Assembly (NCBI RefSeq): GCF_003596335.1
Contig: NZ_QZCH01000017.1
Span: 39,336 to 103,335, forward strand
Direction: 5' to 3'
Length of the DNA: 64,000 bases
Source: Motilimonas pumila
GTDB taxonomy: Bacteria > Pseudomonadota > Gammaproteobacteria > Enterobacterales > CBDFNC01
Part shown: one piece after another, positions 8,797-18,195 of the stretch
Layout of the letters: each line of letters starts with the position of its first letter
Numbering within the stretch: the stretch's first letter is position 1
Position numbers and translations under genes: made by a program
Notes under the pieces: generated by a model
Databases searched by the model: none
What the model was told of the DNA's origin: nothing
The model's input: only the letters and a program-made list of their open reading frames with translations

Positions 8797-10402
8797 AGCA
8801 GTGAATGATAATAAACGCATGTCAAAAGTCTGGTTCGTGCCCTTGTTGGCGTTAGCCATTGGCATTTGGATGATTTACCAACATATTTCCAGTCAAGGCC
8901 CGTTAGTCACCTTGGTTATTAACAATGCTGAAGGCTTAGAAGCGGGTAAAACCAAAGTAAAATCTTTGAGCGTGGATATTGGCGTGATTGAGTCTATAAG
9001 ATTGAGTGAAGACTTTACCAAGGCCATTCTTAAAGCCCGCATTAATAATAGTGCCGCGGACATGATAGTAGAAGATGCCCAGTTTTGGGTGGTAAAACCG
9101 CGTATCGGTACTGGTGGGGTTTCGGGGCTAAGTACGTTATTGTCTGGTGCATATTTGGAAGTCAAACCCGGTGTCAGTGACAAAGAACATCGCCATTTTG
9201 AGGTACTTGAAAACACCCCTCTGATCGGACCTGAAGTACCTGGAATCAAACTGCAGTTATTTAGCAAAGCGAATAAGGCTTTGTCAGTTGGCTCGTCAAT
9301 TAATTTTCGTGGCTTTAACGTTGGGCAAGTAGAAACAGTGGATTACGAAGTCGATACTCGGACCATTAAGTACGGCATTTTTGTTTACGCGCCATATAAT
9401 AGTTTGATCACACAAAATACGCGTTTTTGGGTCAAGCCCGGTTTTGAAGTATCTTTAGACGCCAAAGGCATCAAAATGGAGATGGAGTCGATAGAAAGCC
9501 TGATATCGGGAGGCATTACATTTGGGGTCCCAGAAGGCTGGAAAGCCGGAGATGTGATCACTCAGCCAAGAGAATTTCAGCTATACGTTGATAAAGGTGC
9601 TGTGCTGACTGAATCATACGAAAGCTACCTTGAATACGTACTATTTTTTGATGAGTCCGTTGCCGGCTTAGTCGAAGGCGCAGCGGTAGAGTATAAAGGT
9701 ATACAAGTAGGCCGGGTACGTTCAATCCCTTACATGGATTTTACGAAACAGCACAGCTATGAGTTTCACGGCATGATCCCCGTGTTAATTCGCATTGAAT
9801 TCGACCGCTGGCGCTTACCAAATGATGGCCGCGGTTTTGATTATTGGCATCAGGTCTTTAATAGGCTCAAAGATGAAGGCTTAAGAGCCAGAATCAAATC
9901 GGGTAACTTGCTCACCGGTGCTAAACTGATTGATATTTCAATCGTTGAAAATGCCCTAGACGATCCTGATCAGCTAGCGCTTGCCAAAGAGTATGACCTG
10001 CAAACCATCTTAACGGTGAAGGGGGGCTTTGATCAATTAGAGCAAAAAGTCAGCATGATGTTAGATAAAATCAACAATCTACAAATCGAAACAACCATCA
10101 ATAATGCCAATCAACTACTGGCTAATACCGATGCCACCATGCAAGCGATGAATAAACTGGTAAATAACCAACAAACGCAACAGTTACCCGCAGAGCTCAG
10201 CGCTGCCATTGAGCAAGCAAATGTGACTTTGCGCAGTTATTCAAAAGACTCACAAATACACAAAGACCTGACGCAAACCATTCGCACCTTAGAGCAAACA
10301 TTGCGTGAATTGCAGCCTTTTATTCGTAAAGTCAGCGCAAAACCAAACGCAATCATTTTTGATGGTCCGAAGAAACGAGATCCTAGGCTGGAGAATAATT
10401 AA
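8789..10402 (+). CDS. pqiB: MCE-domain protein PqiB
   Basis: The protein is 537 residues from a GTG start at 8789, chosen because it overlaps the pqiA stop and follows AAAAGG by 8 bases; the TTG further upstream is inside pqiA and has no such site. One N-terminal transmembrane helix (about residues 14-31) anchors it. Three MCE/MlaD domains follow (about 35-135, 150-260 and 275-400), then a C-terminal helical region rich in Asn and Gln (about 415-510). E. coli PqiB, of similar length, forms a periplasm-spanning needle that conducts phospholipids. The following pqiC start overlaps the stop by one base. Confidence 0.9.
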   Translation: MTEAVNDNKRMSKVWFVPLLALAIGIWMIYQHISSQGPLVTLVINNAEGLEAGKTKVKSLSVDIGVIESIRLSEDFTKAILKARINNSAADMIVEDAQFWVVKPRIGTGGVSGLSTLLSGAYLEVKPGVSDKEHRHFEVLENTPLIGPEVPGIKLQLFSKANKALSVGSSINFRGFNVGQVETVDYEVDTRTIKYGIFVYAPYNSLITQNTRFWVKPGFEVSLDAKGIKMEMESIESLISGGITFGVPEGWKAGDVITQPREFQLYVDKGAVLTESYESYLEYVLFFDESVAGLVEGAAVEYKGIQVGRVRSIPYMDFTKQHSYEFHGMIPVLIRIEFDRWRLPNDGRGFDYWHQVFNRLKDEGLRARIKSGNLLTGAKLIDISIVENALDDPDQLALAKEYDLQTILTVKGGFDQLEQKVSMMLDKINNLQIETTINNANQLLANTDATMQAMNKLVNNQQTQQLPAELSAAIEQANVTLRSYSKDSQIHKDLTQTIRTLEQTLRELQPFIRKVSAKPNAIIFDGPKKRDPRLENN

Positions 10403-11010
10403 TGATGAAGTCACTTATACGCCGCGTATTATTGGCCGCGGCGGGCATCACTCTGATGGCGTGCAGTAACAACCAATCTGCTATCGAAACTTATTATTAT
10501 GCGCTTGGTGCAGACGACCTAGCGGTCTCCGCCATCGATAATCAAGGACAGGGTACCTTAGTTGTGAAACCGGTTGAGCTTTCAGACTACCTCAACAGCT
10601 CAGGGGTTGTGATGCAAATGACCGACAATCAAATTCATATCGCTGAGCAACACCTTTGGGCAGGCAACCTTAACCAGCAACTTGATAGTTTAGGCCAAGA
10701 AGCGCTGACCTTACATTTACCGCAGTGGTCAATTATAGAAAGTACCGACTTTTATCCCAATGAAGGTGACAAATATTGGATTTTGGCAATTAACGTCAAT
10801 CGTTTTCAGGGTCGCTTAGAGGGCAGTGCGGTGGTGTCTGGTCGCTGGAGCTTAGTCAATCCTGATGGGGTGGTGGTGAAAGATGAACTTTTTAACCATC
10901 AGTTAAATATCCCTAGAGGGGATTACTCAGACCTAGTCGAAAAACTGAAACAAAACTGGCTGAACCTTCACCGTGCTATTGCGCAACAAGTGGTAAATAG
11001 CTCGAAATAA
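10402..11010 (+). CDS. pqiC: Outer-membrane lipoprotein PqiC
   Basis: The 202-residue protein begins with a lipoprotein signal peptide. The lipobox LMAC places the lipidated cysteine at residue 21. The mature part has the ABC-type transport auxiliary lipoprotein fold of PqiC (YmbA), recognisable in the YYYALG start, the AEQHLWAGNLNQQL segment and the WSIIESTDFYP stretch. It would anchor to the outer membrane and dock the PqiB needle. Start and stop of neighbouring genes overlap, so pqiABC is translationally coupled. The stop is followed by a hairpin at 11027-11064 that may end the operon. Confidence 0.88.
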   Translation: MMKSLIRRVLLAAAGITLMACSNNQSAIETYYYALGADDLAVSAIDNQGQGTLVVKPVELSDYLNSSGVVMQMTDNQIHIAEQHLWAGNLNQQLDSLGQEALTLHLPQWSIIESTDFYPNEGDKYWILAINVNRFQGRLEGSAVVSGRWSLVNPDGVVVKDELFNHQLNIPRGDYSDLVEKLKQNWLNLHRAIAQQVVNSSK

Positions 11011-11026
11011 CCCCTTCTTTATTTGG

Positions 11027-11064
11027 CGCAGTGTAAAGCTTGTTAAAAAGGCTTTACAGCTGCG
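11027..11064 (+). terminator. Hairpin after pqiC, possible terminator or attenuator
   Basis: The arms CGCAG-t-GTAAAGC and GCTTTAC-a-(g)-CTGCG pair over 13 base pairs with a one-base bulge and an 11-base loop. A short T stretch (TGACTTTTC) follows. It separates pqiC from the b562-like gene. Confidence 0.5.
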
Positions 11065-11106
11065 TGACTTTTCAACACACTCCGGCTTTTTGTTGTAGGA
11101 AAAACT

Positions 11107-11502
11107 ATGAAAGCCTTGCCTGTTTGGTGTTTGTTATTTAGCTTATTTACGCTGCCTGTCGGCGCGACAAACACGGTTGATCTCAAAGCGGTAATGAAAG
11201 AAATGTCGTATCAGTTTAAAGCGGCTATCAAAACCGAGTCTGAAGACGAATTTAAGCAACATATGACCGAGTTTAGCGATTTGGTTGAACAAGCAAAAAC
11301 ATATTCTTTTGCACCTGAACACAAAGAAAAATCACTGGAAGGACTGAATAAGGTCAGTCAAGCATTAGCACAACTTGACTTAGACCTCGCACAAACCAGC
11401 CTTGGTGAAGTGCAAAAGCAGCTAAAAGCCGTGGATGATTTGCGCATTGAATACCATAAGAAAGATAAGCCGAGCATGTGGCAGCTGCTGTTTGGTGATT
11501 AG
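11107..11502 (+). CDS. cybC: Cytochrome b562-like periplasmic protein
   Basis: The 131-residue protein has a signal peptide (about 1-20, cleavage near VGA) and a mature part that is nearly all helical, as in the four-helix bundle cytochrome b562. The heme ligands of that family are an early Met and a His near the C terminus. Here a Met lies in the first mature helix (LKAVMKEM) and a His in the segment RIEYHKK, which parallels the NAYHQKYR end of the E. coli protein. There is no CxxCH, so heme would be bound non-covalently. The role of this family is unclear; periplasmic electron transfer or heme binding is assumed. Proximity to pqiABC suggests a link to redox stress only by position. Confidence 0.75.
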   Translation: MKALPVWCLLFSLFTLPVGATNTVDLKAVMKEMSYQFKAAIKTESEDEFKQHMTEFSDLVEQAKTYSFAPEHKEKSLEGLNKVSQALAQLDLDLAQTSLGEVQKQLKAVDDLRIEYHKKDKPSMWQLLFGD

Positions 11503-11552
11503 TTTACAAGGTTGCATTAACAAAGTGCACAGTGACGAACTGTAACCCTTCT

Positions 11553-11581
11553 CAATAATGACGTGGCCGGCGTCATTATTG
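11553..11581 (+). terminator. Perfect 11-bp hairpin after the b562-like gene
   Basis: CAATAATGACG and CGTCATTATTG pair without mismatch around a 7-base loop. No strong T-run follows on the plus strand (GCTTTAG), so it is either a weak terminator or an RNA-stabilising 3' structure. Confidence 0.6.
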
Positions 11582-11724
11582 CTTTAGCTATTCGCTTAAC
11601 TCATCAGCCTATAAAGTGGTGACATCCGCTAAATATGCGTGTTTAAAGCCTTTTAACGTTGACCCCATGGCATTTTTTTGCCAGCCTAAGGTTAATTCTT
11701 TTATGACCATTAGGCAGGAAATTC

Positions 11725-14334
11725 ATGGCTGCGTCGCAACCACAAGCTAAACACCTCAAAGATTATCAAGCGCCTTCATTTCTTATCGACAGCATCGATT
11801 TAGACTTTCAGCTCAATGAAACAGCCACCCAAGTCACCGCCGTTTCGAAAGTACGTAAAGCAGGCCAGCAGAATGACTTGTTTTTACACGGTGAGCACTT
11901 AACGTTAATCAGCCTTGAGATTGATGGTCAAGGGCACAGTGACTACACCCTCAGTGATGAAGGCATCAAGATCCATCAAGTACCTGACGATTTTATCTTA
12001 ACCCTAGTGACAGAGATTAACCCGCAAGCTAATACTGCGTTAGAAGGTTTGTACCTATCGGGCGACGCATTTTGTACTCAATGTGAAGCCGAAGGTTTTC
12101 GCCGCATCACTTATTACTTAGATCGCCCAGACGTGCTAGCCACGTATACCACCAAAATCACTGCGGACAAAACCAAGTACCCCTATTTATTGTCCAACGG
12201 TAATAAAGTTGCCAGTGGCGATGCAGGCAACGGCAAGCATTGGGTGCAGTGGCAAGACCCGTTTCCAAAACCTTGTTATTTGTTTGCGCTTGTCGCCGGA
12301 GAATTTGATTTATTGCAAGACAGCTATAAAACCGTCTCTGGGCGAGACGTGGCGCTCGAGATTTTTGTTGATAAAGGCAATTTAGACAAAGCCAAGTTCG
12401 CCATGCAATCGTTACAAGCGTCAATGCAATGGGACGAGCAACGTTTTGGTTTAGAGTACGATCTTGATATCTACATGATAGTGGCGGTTGATTTTTTCAA
12501 CATGGGCGCGATGGAAAACAAAGGCTTAAACGTCTTTAACTCTAAATACGTGCTTGCCAATGATCACACGGCCACCGATGATGATTACTATGGCATCGAA
12601 GCCGTGATTGGCCATGAGTATTTCCATAACTGGACAGGTAACCGCATAACTTGTCGCGATTGGTTTCAACTGAGCTTAAAAGAAGGATTAACAGTTTTTC
12701 GAGATCAAGAGTTCAGCAGTGACTTAGGCAGTCGAGCAGTCAATAGAATCAATAACGTACGCATTATTCGCCAACACCAGTTTGCCGAAGACGCAGGGCC
12801 AATGTCGCATCCTATCCGCCCTGAGTCTGTGATTGAAATGAATAATTTTTATACCGTGACCGTGTATAACAAAGGCTCTGAAGTTATTCGTATGATCCAT
12901 ACGTTATTGGGCGAAGCAGGTTTCAGAGCCGGCATGGATTTGTACTTTGAACGTTTTGATGGCCAAGCTGTTACCTGTGATGATTTTGTGCAAGCCATGG
13001 AAGACGCTTCTGGGGTCGATTTAACACAATTTAGGCGCTGGTACCGTCAATCCGGTACACCACAAGTAACGATCACTGACCAATACGATGCAACAACCCA
13101 GCAATACCAGCTGCATGTAACCCAGCAAACTGCGCCAACGGCTGAGCAACACGAAAAGTCTGCTCAGCATATCCCCATGGACATTGAACTGCTCAGTGAA
13201 AGTGGGGAGCATTTCCTATTAGCTGGAAAGAAAAACCAGGTGCTGAATGTCACACAAACCGAGCAAACATTTAGTTTTGACGGCATTTGCAGCAAGCCAA
13301 TACCGGCTCTGTTTAGAGAGTTTTCAGCCCCGGTAAAATACTCGTATCAATACAGTGACCAAGAACTCGCTACTCTGATGCAGTTTGCGGACAATGATTT
13401 TTCCCGCTGGGACGCCGCGCAAAACTTATTTAATAAGCACCTGATTGCCAATGTCACTAGGGTACAACAGCAACAAAGTGTCACCATCCCTGAGTTTGTG
13501 ATTGATGCTTATCGCGGCGTATTACTCTCTAACGAGATAGATTTGGCCCTAATAGCGGAAGTGTTTGCGTTCGCATCACAAAGTAGCCTTTGGGAGCTGT
13601 TTGAGCAGGTCGACATCGACGCAATTTGGCAAGCCCGTCAAGAGATGCTGACGCAGTTATCAACGGCGCTAGCAGATGAGTTGGCCTGTGTTTACCGCCA
13701 GCATGCCCTTAAAGCGGCGTACCAGCTCAATCAAGAACAAGCAGCAAAACGCGCTCTAGCCCGTGCTTGCTTAACCTTGTTGGCTTTGTCAGCACCAAAG
13801 TTTGCCGATGAATTGGCTCAGCAACATTACCAAAACAGCGACAACATGACAGATACGCTAAGCGCCTTAATCGCTGCTAACGTTGCCCAACTGCCATGTC
13901 GTGATTCGTTAATGCAGGATTTTGACCAGCGGTGGCGACATGATGCACTGGTGTTGGACAAATGGTTTAGCTTAGCGGCAACCACGCCTGCTAACGATAG
14001 CTTAGGGCAGGTTAAAGCATTGCTCGAACACCCTGGTTTTAGTTTGAAAAATCCAAACCGAACGCGCGCTTTGATTGGCAGTTTTGTAAATGGCAACGTG
14101 CAAGGTTTTCATAACAGCGATGGCAGCGGTTATCTATTTTTAACCGATATTTTGTGTCAGCTTAATACGTCTAATCCACAGGTCGCGGCAAGGTTAATTA
14201 CCCCTCTCATTCAATTTAAGCGGCTTGATAATGATCGCCAATTGTTGATTAAAGAACAGCTTAACCGTTTGTTGTCATTACCAAATCTAGCTAAAGATTT
14301 ATATGAAAAGGTCACCAGAGCGTTAGCTCAATAA
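11725..14334 (+). CDS. pepN: Aminopeptidase N
   Basis: This 869-residue M1 family zinc metallopeptidase matches the usual PepN length. The substrate-binding GAMEN motif is at residues 261-265, the zinc site HEYFH at 297-301, and the third zinc ligand Glu near residue 320 in LKEGLTVF. The central domain is followed by the long C-terminal helical domain of the E. coli type. It removes N-terminal residues from peptides in the cytoplasm and contributes to peptide recycling. The ATG at 11725 follows AGGCAGGAAATTC, a good ribosome binding site. The gene appears to be transcribed alone. Confidence 0.95.
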   Translation: MAASQPQAKHLKDYQAPSFLIDSIDLDFQLNETATQVTAVSKVRKAGQQNDLFLHGEHLTLISLEIDGQGHSDYTLSDEGIKIHQVPDDFILTLVTEINPQANTALEGLYLSGDAFCTQCEAEGFRRITYYLDRPDVLATYTTKITADKTKYPYLLSNGNKVASGDAGNGKHWVQWQDPFPKPCYLFALVAGEFDLLQDSYKTVSGRDVALEIFVDKGNLDKAKFAMQSLQASMQWDEQRFGLEYDLDIYMIVAVDFFNMGAMENKGLNVFNSKYVLANDHTATDDDYYGIEAVIGHEYFHNWTGNRITCRDWFQLSLKEGLTVFRDQEFSSDLGSRAVNRINNVRIIRQHQFAEDAGPMSHPIRPESVIEMNNFYTVTVYNKGSEVIRMIHTLLGEAGFRAGMDLYFERFDGQAVTCDDFVQAMEDASGVDLTQFRRWYRQSGTPQVTITDQYDATTQQYQLHVTQQTAPTAEQHEKSAQHIPMDIELLSESGEHFLLAGKKNQVLNVTQTEQTFSFDGICSKPIPALFREFSAPVKYSYQYSDQELATLMQFADNDFSRWDAAQNLFNKHLIANVTRVQQQQSVTIPEFVIDAYRGVLLSNEIDLALIAEVFAFASQSSLWELFEQVDIDAIWQARQEMLTQLSTALADELACVYRQHALKAAYQLNQEQAAKRALARACLTLLALSAPKFADELAQQHYQNSDNMTDTLSALIAANVAQLPCRDSLMQDFDQRWRHDALVLDKWFSLAATTPANDSLGQVKALLEHPGFSLKNPNRTRALIGSFVNGNVQGFHNSDGSGYLFLTDILCQLNTSNPQVAARLITPLIQFKRLDNDRQLLIKEQLNRLLSLPNLAKDLYEKVTRALAQ

Positions 14335-14341
14335 ATACAAT

Positions 14342-14362
14342 TGCAAATCATTATCATTTGCA
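14342..14362 (+). promoter_or_regulatory. Fur box upstream of sitABCD
   Basis: TGCAAAT and ATTTGCA form perfect 7-base inverted arms around CATTATC. The sequence matches the A/T-rich GATAAT/ATTATC pattern of Fur-binding sites. It lies 58 bases before the sitA ATG, in promoter position. Iron-dependent repression of the importer follows from established knowledge of sit/yfe operons. Confidence 0.75.
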
Positions 14363-14386
14363 TTGAATAATCTTAACTCCTCTGTT

Positions 14387-14418
14387 AGGCTCCTTAGTAG
14401 TATTCTGCTAAGGAGCCT
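14387..14418 (+). promoter_or_regulatory. Leader hairpin that buries the sitA ribosome binding site
   Basis: AGGCTCCTTAG and CTAAGGAGCCT pair perfectly over 11 bases around a 10-base loop. The AAGGAG Shine-Dalgarno sequence of sitA (14410-14415) lies inside the 3' arm and the ATG follows at 14421. The hairpin ends in TTT, so it might also act as a terminator for pepN read-through. Both uses are inference; the complementarity is directly visible. Confidence 0.7.
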
Positions 14419-14420
14419 TT

Positions 14421-15296
14421 ATGTTTCGTTTGATTGTGTTTGTCGTTTTGCTTGGTCAGGTCAGCGTGGTATCTGCTGAGAAATTCAAAGTGGTCACCAG
14501 TTTCACCGTTATTGCTGATATGGCCGCAAAAGTGGCAGGGGACGCAGCCACCGTAGAGTCGATTACTAAGCCCGGTGCTGAGATACATAATTACCAAGTT
14601 ACACCGGGAGATATTCGACGTACCCAAGGTGCCGATCTTATTTTATATAACGGCCTTAACCTTGAACTGTGGTTTGATAAATTTTTTGCCCACTTTAAAC
14701 ACACCCCGGTCGTGGTCGTTAGCCAAGGCATCAAGCCTATCAGTATTGACTCGGGACCTTATCTTGGTAAGCCGAACCCTCATGCCTGGATGTCATTAAC
14801 CAATGCCATCATTTACGTCGAAAATATTCGCGCCAGTTTAGCCTTACACGACCCAGAAAATGCTGCTGTTTATAGCGCCAATGCAAAGCGCTATATCGGC
14901 GAGCTCGAAGCGAGCATGCAACCCCTAAAAGACATTATTGCCAAGGTGCCTGAAAACAAACGCTGGTTAGTTTCAAGCGAGGGAGCGTTTAGTTATTTAG
15001 CAAGGGACTTAGGCTTGCAAGAGTTGTACTTATGGCCCATTAATGCCGACGCCCAAGGTACGCCGCAACAAGTTAAAGCCGTGATTGATACGGTGAAACA
15101 AAAGCAGATCCCAGTAATTTTCAGTGAAAGCACTGTATCGGCGAAACCGGCGCAACAAGTTGCCCGTGAATCAGGTATTCACTATGGCGGCGAGCTGTAT
15201 GTTGATTCGTTAAGTGACGCGAATGGCCCGGTACCCAGTTATTTAGCTTTATTACAGGTAACCACTCAAACCATCGCTCATGGGTTGGTGAAATAA
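14421..15296 (+). CDS. sitA: Mn/Fe-binding periplasmic protein of a SitABCD/YfeABCD importer
   Basis: The 291-residue protein has a signal peptide (about 1-19, cleavage after VSA) and the cluster A-I metal-binding fold. The four expected metal ligands are visible: His in EIHNYQ, His in NPHAWMS, Glu in SSEGAFSYL and Asp in YVDSLSD. The His-His-Glu-Asp set marks the Mn/Fe group rather than ZnuA-type zinc binders, which use a third His and a His-rich loop. It delivers Mn2+ or Fe2+ to the SitCD permease. The Fur box and leader hairpin lie directly upstream. The stop is immediately followed by the sitB ATG. Confidence 0.92.
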   Translation: MFRLIVFVVLLGQVSVVSAEKFKVVTSFTVIADMAAKVAGDAATVESITKPGAEIHNYQVTPGDIRRTQGADLILYNGLNLELWFDKFFAHFKHTPVVVVSQGIKPISIDSGPYLGKPNPHAWMSLTNAIIYVENIRASLALHDPENAAVYSANAKRYIGELEASMQPLKDIIAKVPENKRWLVSSEGAFSYLARDLGLQELYLWPINADAQGTPQQVKAVIDTVKQKQIPVIFSESTVSAKPAQQVARESGIHYGGELYVDSLSDANGPVPSYLALLQVTTQTIAHGLVK

Positions 15297-16190
15297 ATGC
15301 AAAGCGGCCTTAACATAGAACATGTGAGCGTGCGTTATCGCAATGGTTTAGAAGCGCTCAGCGACGCCAATTTAGCTTTGCCACCTGGCTCTATTACAGC
15401 CTTAGTGGGCGTTAATGGCAGTGGTAAATCGACCTTGTTTAAATCCATCATGGGTTTTGTCAAACTAAGCGCGGGCAAGGTCACTTTCAACAATGTGCCG
15501 ATGGCCCAAGCGCTAAAAGCGAATCAAGTGGCTTACGTGCCGCAATCGGAAGAAATAGATTGGCAATTTCCGGTCTTGGTTGAAGATGTGGTGATGATGG
15601 GTCGCTACGGCCACATGAATTTTTTGCGTCGAGCTAAACAACGAGACCGCGATTTAGTGCGTCAAGCTTTGACTCGGGTGGGCATGTGGTCGTGTCGTCA
15701 GCGACAAATTGGAGAACTGTCTGGCGGCCAGAAAAAACGCGTGTTTTTGGCCCGAGCGTTGGCGCAACAAGCCCAGCTGATTTTATTGGACGAACCTTTC
15801 ACAGGCGTGGATGTGACCACCGAAGAGCAAATCATGGCGTTGCTTCGAGAGCTTCGCCAAGAAGGCAAGATGATACTCGTGGCGACCCATAACCTTGGCA
15901 GCGTACCCGAGTTTTGTGATCGCGCGGCATTGATCAAGCAAAGGATCATTGCCGCCGGTTTGACCGAGCAGGTATTTACCCATCAAAATTTGCAGCACAC
16001 CTTCGGCGGTGTGTTAAGACACTTCATTTTGGCCGGCAAAGAACTGCACGAAGATGAAGATACCCGCAAAGTGACGGTGATTTCAGATTGTGAACGGCCG
16101 GTCGTCATGTATGACCAATGGGCACAAACCCCGCTCAGTCGCCAGCAAAAGCTTACTGCTATCACCTCGCAATCGGAGGCTCAGCCATGA
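15297..16190 (+). CDS. sitB: ATP-binding subunit of the SitABCD importer
   Basis: The 297-residue ATPase has Walker [10 protein letters not shown] (about residues 37-45), signature [15 protein letters not shown], Walker B LILLDEP and the switch histidine in VATHN. The sequence [13 protein letters not shown] is typical of Mn/Fe and Zn importers of this family. The C-terminal extension of about 50 residues is also found in other SitB/YfeB proteins. It powers metal import through SitC and SitD at the inner membrane. Its start abuts the sitA stop and its end overlaps the sitC ATG by four bases. Confidence 0.93.
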   Translation: MQSGLNIEHVSVRYRNGLEALSDANLALPPGSITALVGVNGSGKSTLFKSIMGFVKLSAGKVTFNNVPMAQALKANQVAYVPQSEEIDWQFPVLVEDVVMMGRYGHMNFLRRAKQRDRDLVRQALTRVGMWSCRQRQIGELSGGQKKRVFLARALAQQAQLILLDEPFTGVDVTTEEQIMALLRELRQEGKMILVATHNLGSVPEFCDRAALIKQRIIAAGLTEQVFTHQNLQHTFGGVLRHFILAGKELHEDEDTRKVTVISDCERPVVMYDQWAQTPLSRQQKLTAITSQSEAQP

Positions 16191-17059
16191 GTCAGTGGAG
16201 CTTACCTTTTCAATATGAGTATATGGTGAATGCCATGATGTTGACCACTTTGACTGGCGCAGTGTGTGGGTTTTTATCGGTATTTTTAATGTTAAAAGGT
16301 TGGTCGCTGATAGGCGATGCTTTATCCCATTCAGTGGTGCCTGGCGTCGCGTTTGCTTACCTTTTAGGCTGGCCCTTTGCCATGGGCGCTTTTATCTCTG
16401 GGGGGCTGGCAGCCTGCGCGTTATTGTTTCTTAATCATTTCTCAAAGCTCAAGCAAGACTGCATTATAGGCCTCATTTTCACGGCTTTTTTTGGTCTCGG
16501 TTTGTTCATTGCTTCGATGTCTCCTACAGCGGTAGACATTCAAACCATCGTAATGGGTAACGTATTAGCCATCGCCCCAGCTGACGCCCTACAACTGGTC
16601 GTGATCAGTGTTGTTTCAGGGTTAATTTTATGGGCTAAGTGGCGTGACATGATGCTGGTATTTTTTGATCCCAATCAGGCCGCCAGCATGGGTATCAACC
16701 CCGCCGTGACCAAAGTGATTTTTTTTACCTTACTCAGCGCATGTACTTTGGCAGCGCAGCAAACCGTTGGGGCATTTTTGGTTATCGCCATGGTGGTGAT
16801 CCCGGGCGCATGCGCCTACTTGTTGGCCGATAAGTTTTCTAATCTACTTATCATTGCCACCAGCATAGGCATTGTCACCAGTTTTCTCGGGTGCTACATC
16901 AGTTATTTTATTGACGGGGCTACCGGCGCTATCATCGTTTTGCTGCAAGGATTGCTGTTTACACTGTGTTTTTTGTTGGCGCCAAAGTATGGCATAACAC
17001 CGCTTGCGAGAAAGAAGCAACGACGCGCCGAGGTTATCAAGGAGCAGGTCTATGATTGA
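16187..17059 (+). CDS. sitC: Inner-membrane permease subunit of the SitABCD importer
   Basis: The protein is 290 residues from the ATG at 16187, which overlaps the sitB stop (ATGA) and follows CGGAGG. A start further upstream inside sitB is less likely. It has about eight hydrophobic helices of the ABC-3 permease family and the conserved segment [18 protein letters not shown] near residue 37. It forms the metal channel with SitD. Confidence 0.92.
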   Translation: MSQWSLPFQYEYMVNAMMLTTLTGAVCGFLSVFLMLKGWSLIGDALSHSVVPGVAFAYLLGWPFAMGAFISGGLAACALLFLNHFSKLKQDCIIGLIFTAFFGLGLFIASMSPTAVDIQTIVMGNVLAIAPADALQLVVISVVSGLILWAKWRDMMLVFFDPNQAASMGINPAVTKVIFFTLLSACTLAAQQTVGAFLVIAMVVIPGACAYLLADKFSNLLIIATSIGIVTSFLGCYISYFIDGATGAIIVLLQGLLFTLCFLLAPKYGITPLARKKQRRAEVIKEQVYD

Positions 17060-17948
17060 TGCCTTGTTGGCGCCTTTTCATTTTGCTTTTATGCAGCAAG
17101 CGTTTTTGTTGGCATTGCTTGTCGCCATTCCTTGCGCCATTTTATCTTGTATTGTGGTGTTAAAAGGCTGGTCGTTGATGGGCGATGCCATTGCGCACGC
17201 GGTATTACCGGGCTTGATTCTGGCTTATTTACTGGCCATTCCATTTGCGATTGGCGCTTTTATTGCTGCGCTATGCTGCGCATCTGCGACGGGTTATATC
17301 AGTAAACATAGCCGCATTAAGCAAGATACGGCCATGGGCGTGGTTTTTTCTGTGATGTTTGCCCTTGGTTTATTGCTGATGACAAAAGTGGAAACGGGTT
17401 TGCATCTCGACCACCTGTTATACGGCGATCTGTTGGCTGCTCATTGGGCCTTGATAATTGAGATTGCCATTGTGGCAACGATCATCATTGCGGTGCTCTT
17501 GCTGCAAGGCAAGGATCTTGTCATGGTTGTTTTTGACACTTGTCACGCTCAAGTGATTGGCTTAAACACCCAAGTATTGCACTACGGTTTGTTGGCTCTA
17601 TTATCCATGTTAATCGTTTCGGCATTACAAGCGGTAGGCATGATTTTGGTGATCGCCTTATTGATTGCTCCAGGCGCTATTGCATTTATGCTGTGTTCTC
17701 GGTTTGCTACCATGATGGCCACTTCGCTTGGGATTGCCAGCTTTGCCAGTATGGCGGGCGTGTATGTCAGCTTTTACTTAGACAGTGCCCCAGCGCCGAC
17801 GATCATTTTATTACTCAGTGTTTTGTTTGTCGTTTCCTTTACCGTTCAGCTGTGGCGTAATCAGCGACTTTTAAGCCTCGAAAACTCGCCAAAATCAAAT
17901 TTGAATAAGGTGGCAGGCAAAATCAGCTTAAATACCAGTAAGCCATAG
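17052..17948 (+). CDS. sitD: Second inner-membrane permease subunit of the SitABCD importer
   Basis: The protein is 298 residues from the ATG at 17052, eight bases inside the end of sitC and preceded by GGAGCAGG. It is an ABC-3 permease paralogous to SitC, with the matching segment GWSLMGDAIAHAVLPGL and multiple hydrophobic helices. Two distinct permease genes together with A and B components identify the SitABCD/YfeABCD type rather than ZnuABC, which has one permease. It is the last gene of the operon; a hairpin lies 80 bases downstream. Confidence 0.92.
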   Translation: MIDALLAPFHFAFMQQAFLLALLVAIPCAILSCIVVLKGWSLMGDAIAHAVLPGLILAYLLAIPFAIGAFIAALCCASATGYISKHSRIKQDTAMGVVFSVMFALGLLLMTKVETGLHLDHLLYGDLLAAHWALIIEIAIVATIIIAVLLLQGKDLVMVVFDTCHAQVIGLNTQVLHYGLLALLSMLIVSALQAVGMILVIALLIAPGAIAFMLCSRFATMMATSLGIASFASMAGVYVSFYLDSAPAPTIILLLSVLFVVSFTVQLWRNQRLLSLENSPKSNLNKVAGKISLNTSKP

Positions 17949-18027
17949 ATACGTACCTGTCGGCGGAAAATAAAGTTTCATCGATTCCAATAAAGCCTGA
18001 ACATTTACAATAAAGTTTGTCACTTTT

Positions 18028-18052
18028 CCTCTGCTAGTTCACTCGGCAGAGG
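18028..18052 (+). terminator. Hairpin downstream of sitD
   Basis: CCTCTGC and GCAGAGG pair perfectly around an 11-base loop, 80 bases after the sitD stop. No T-run follows on the plus strand. In the minus direction it would be followed by AAAAGTG. A second inverted repeat (ATGTATTA/TAATACAT, 18113-18135) lies further down. Between 17949 and 18195 I see nothing else. Confidence 0.4.
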
Positions 18053-18195
18053 TATGTGAATCGACTATAGTAAACACGTCTTTGCCCCAAAACGAGTTTC
18101 ATCCCACTGGCAATGTATTATTAAATCTAATACATAGCGATAACTCACGTTCCCCACAGCCAATACACTGGCACACTCAGTAAAATGGGTTGTAT

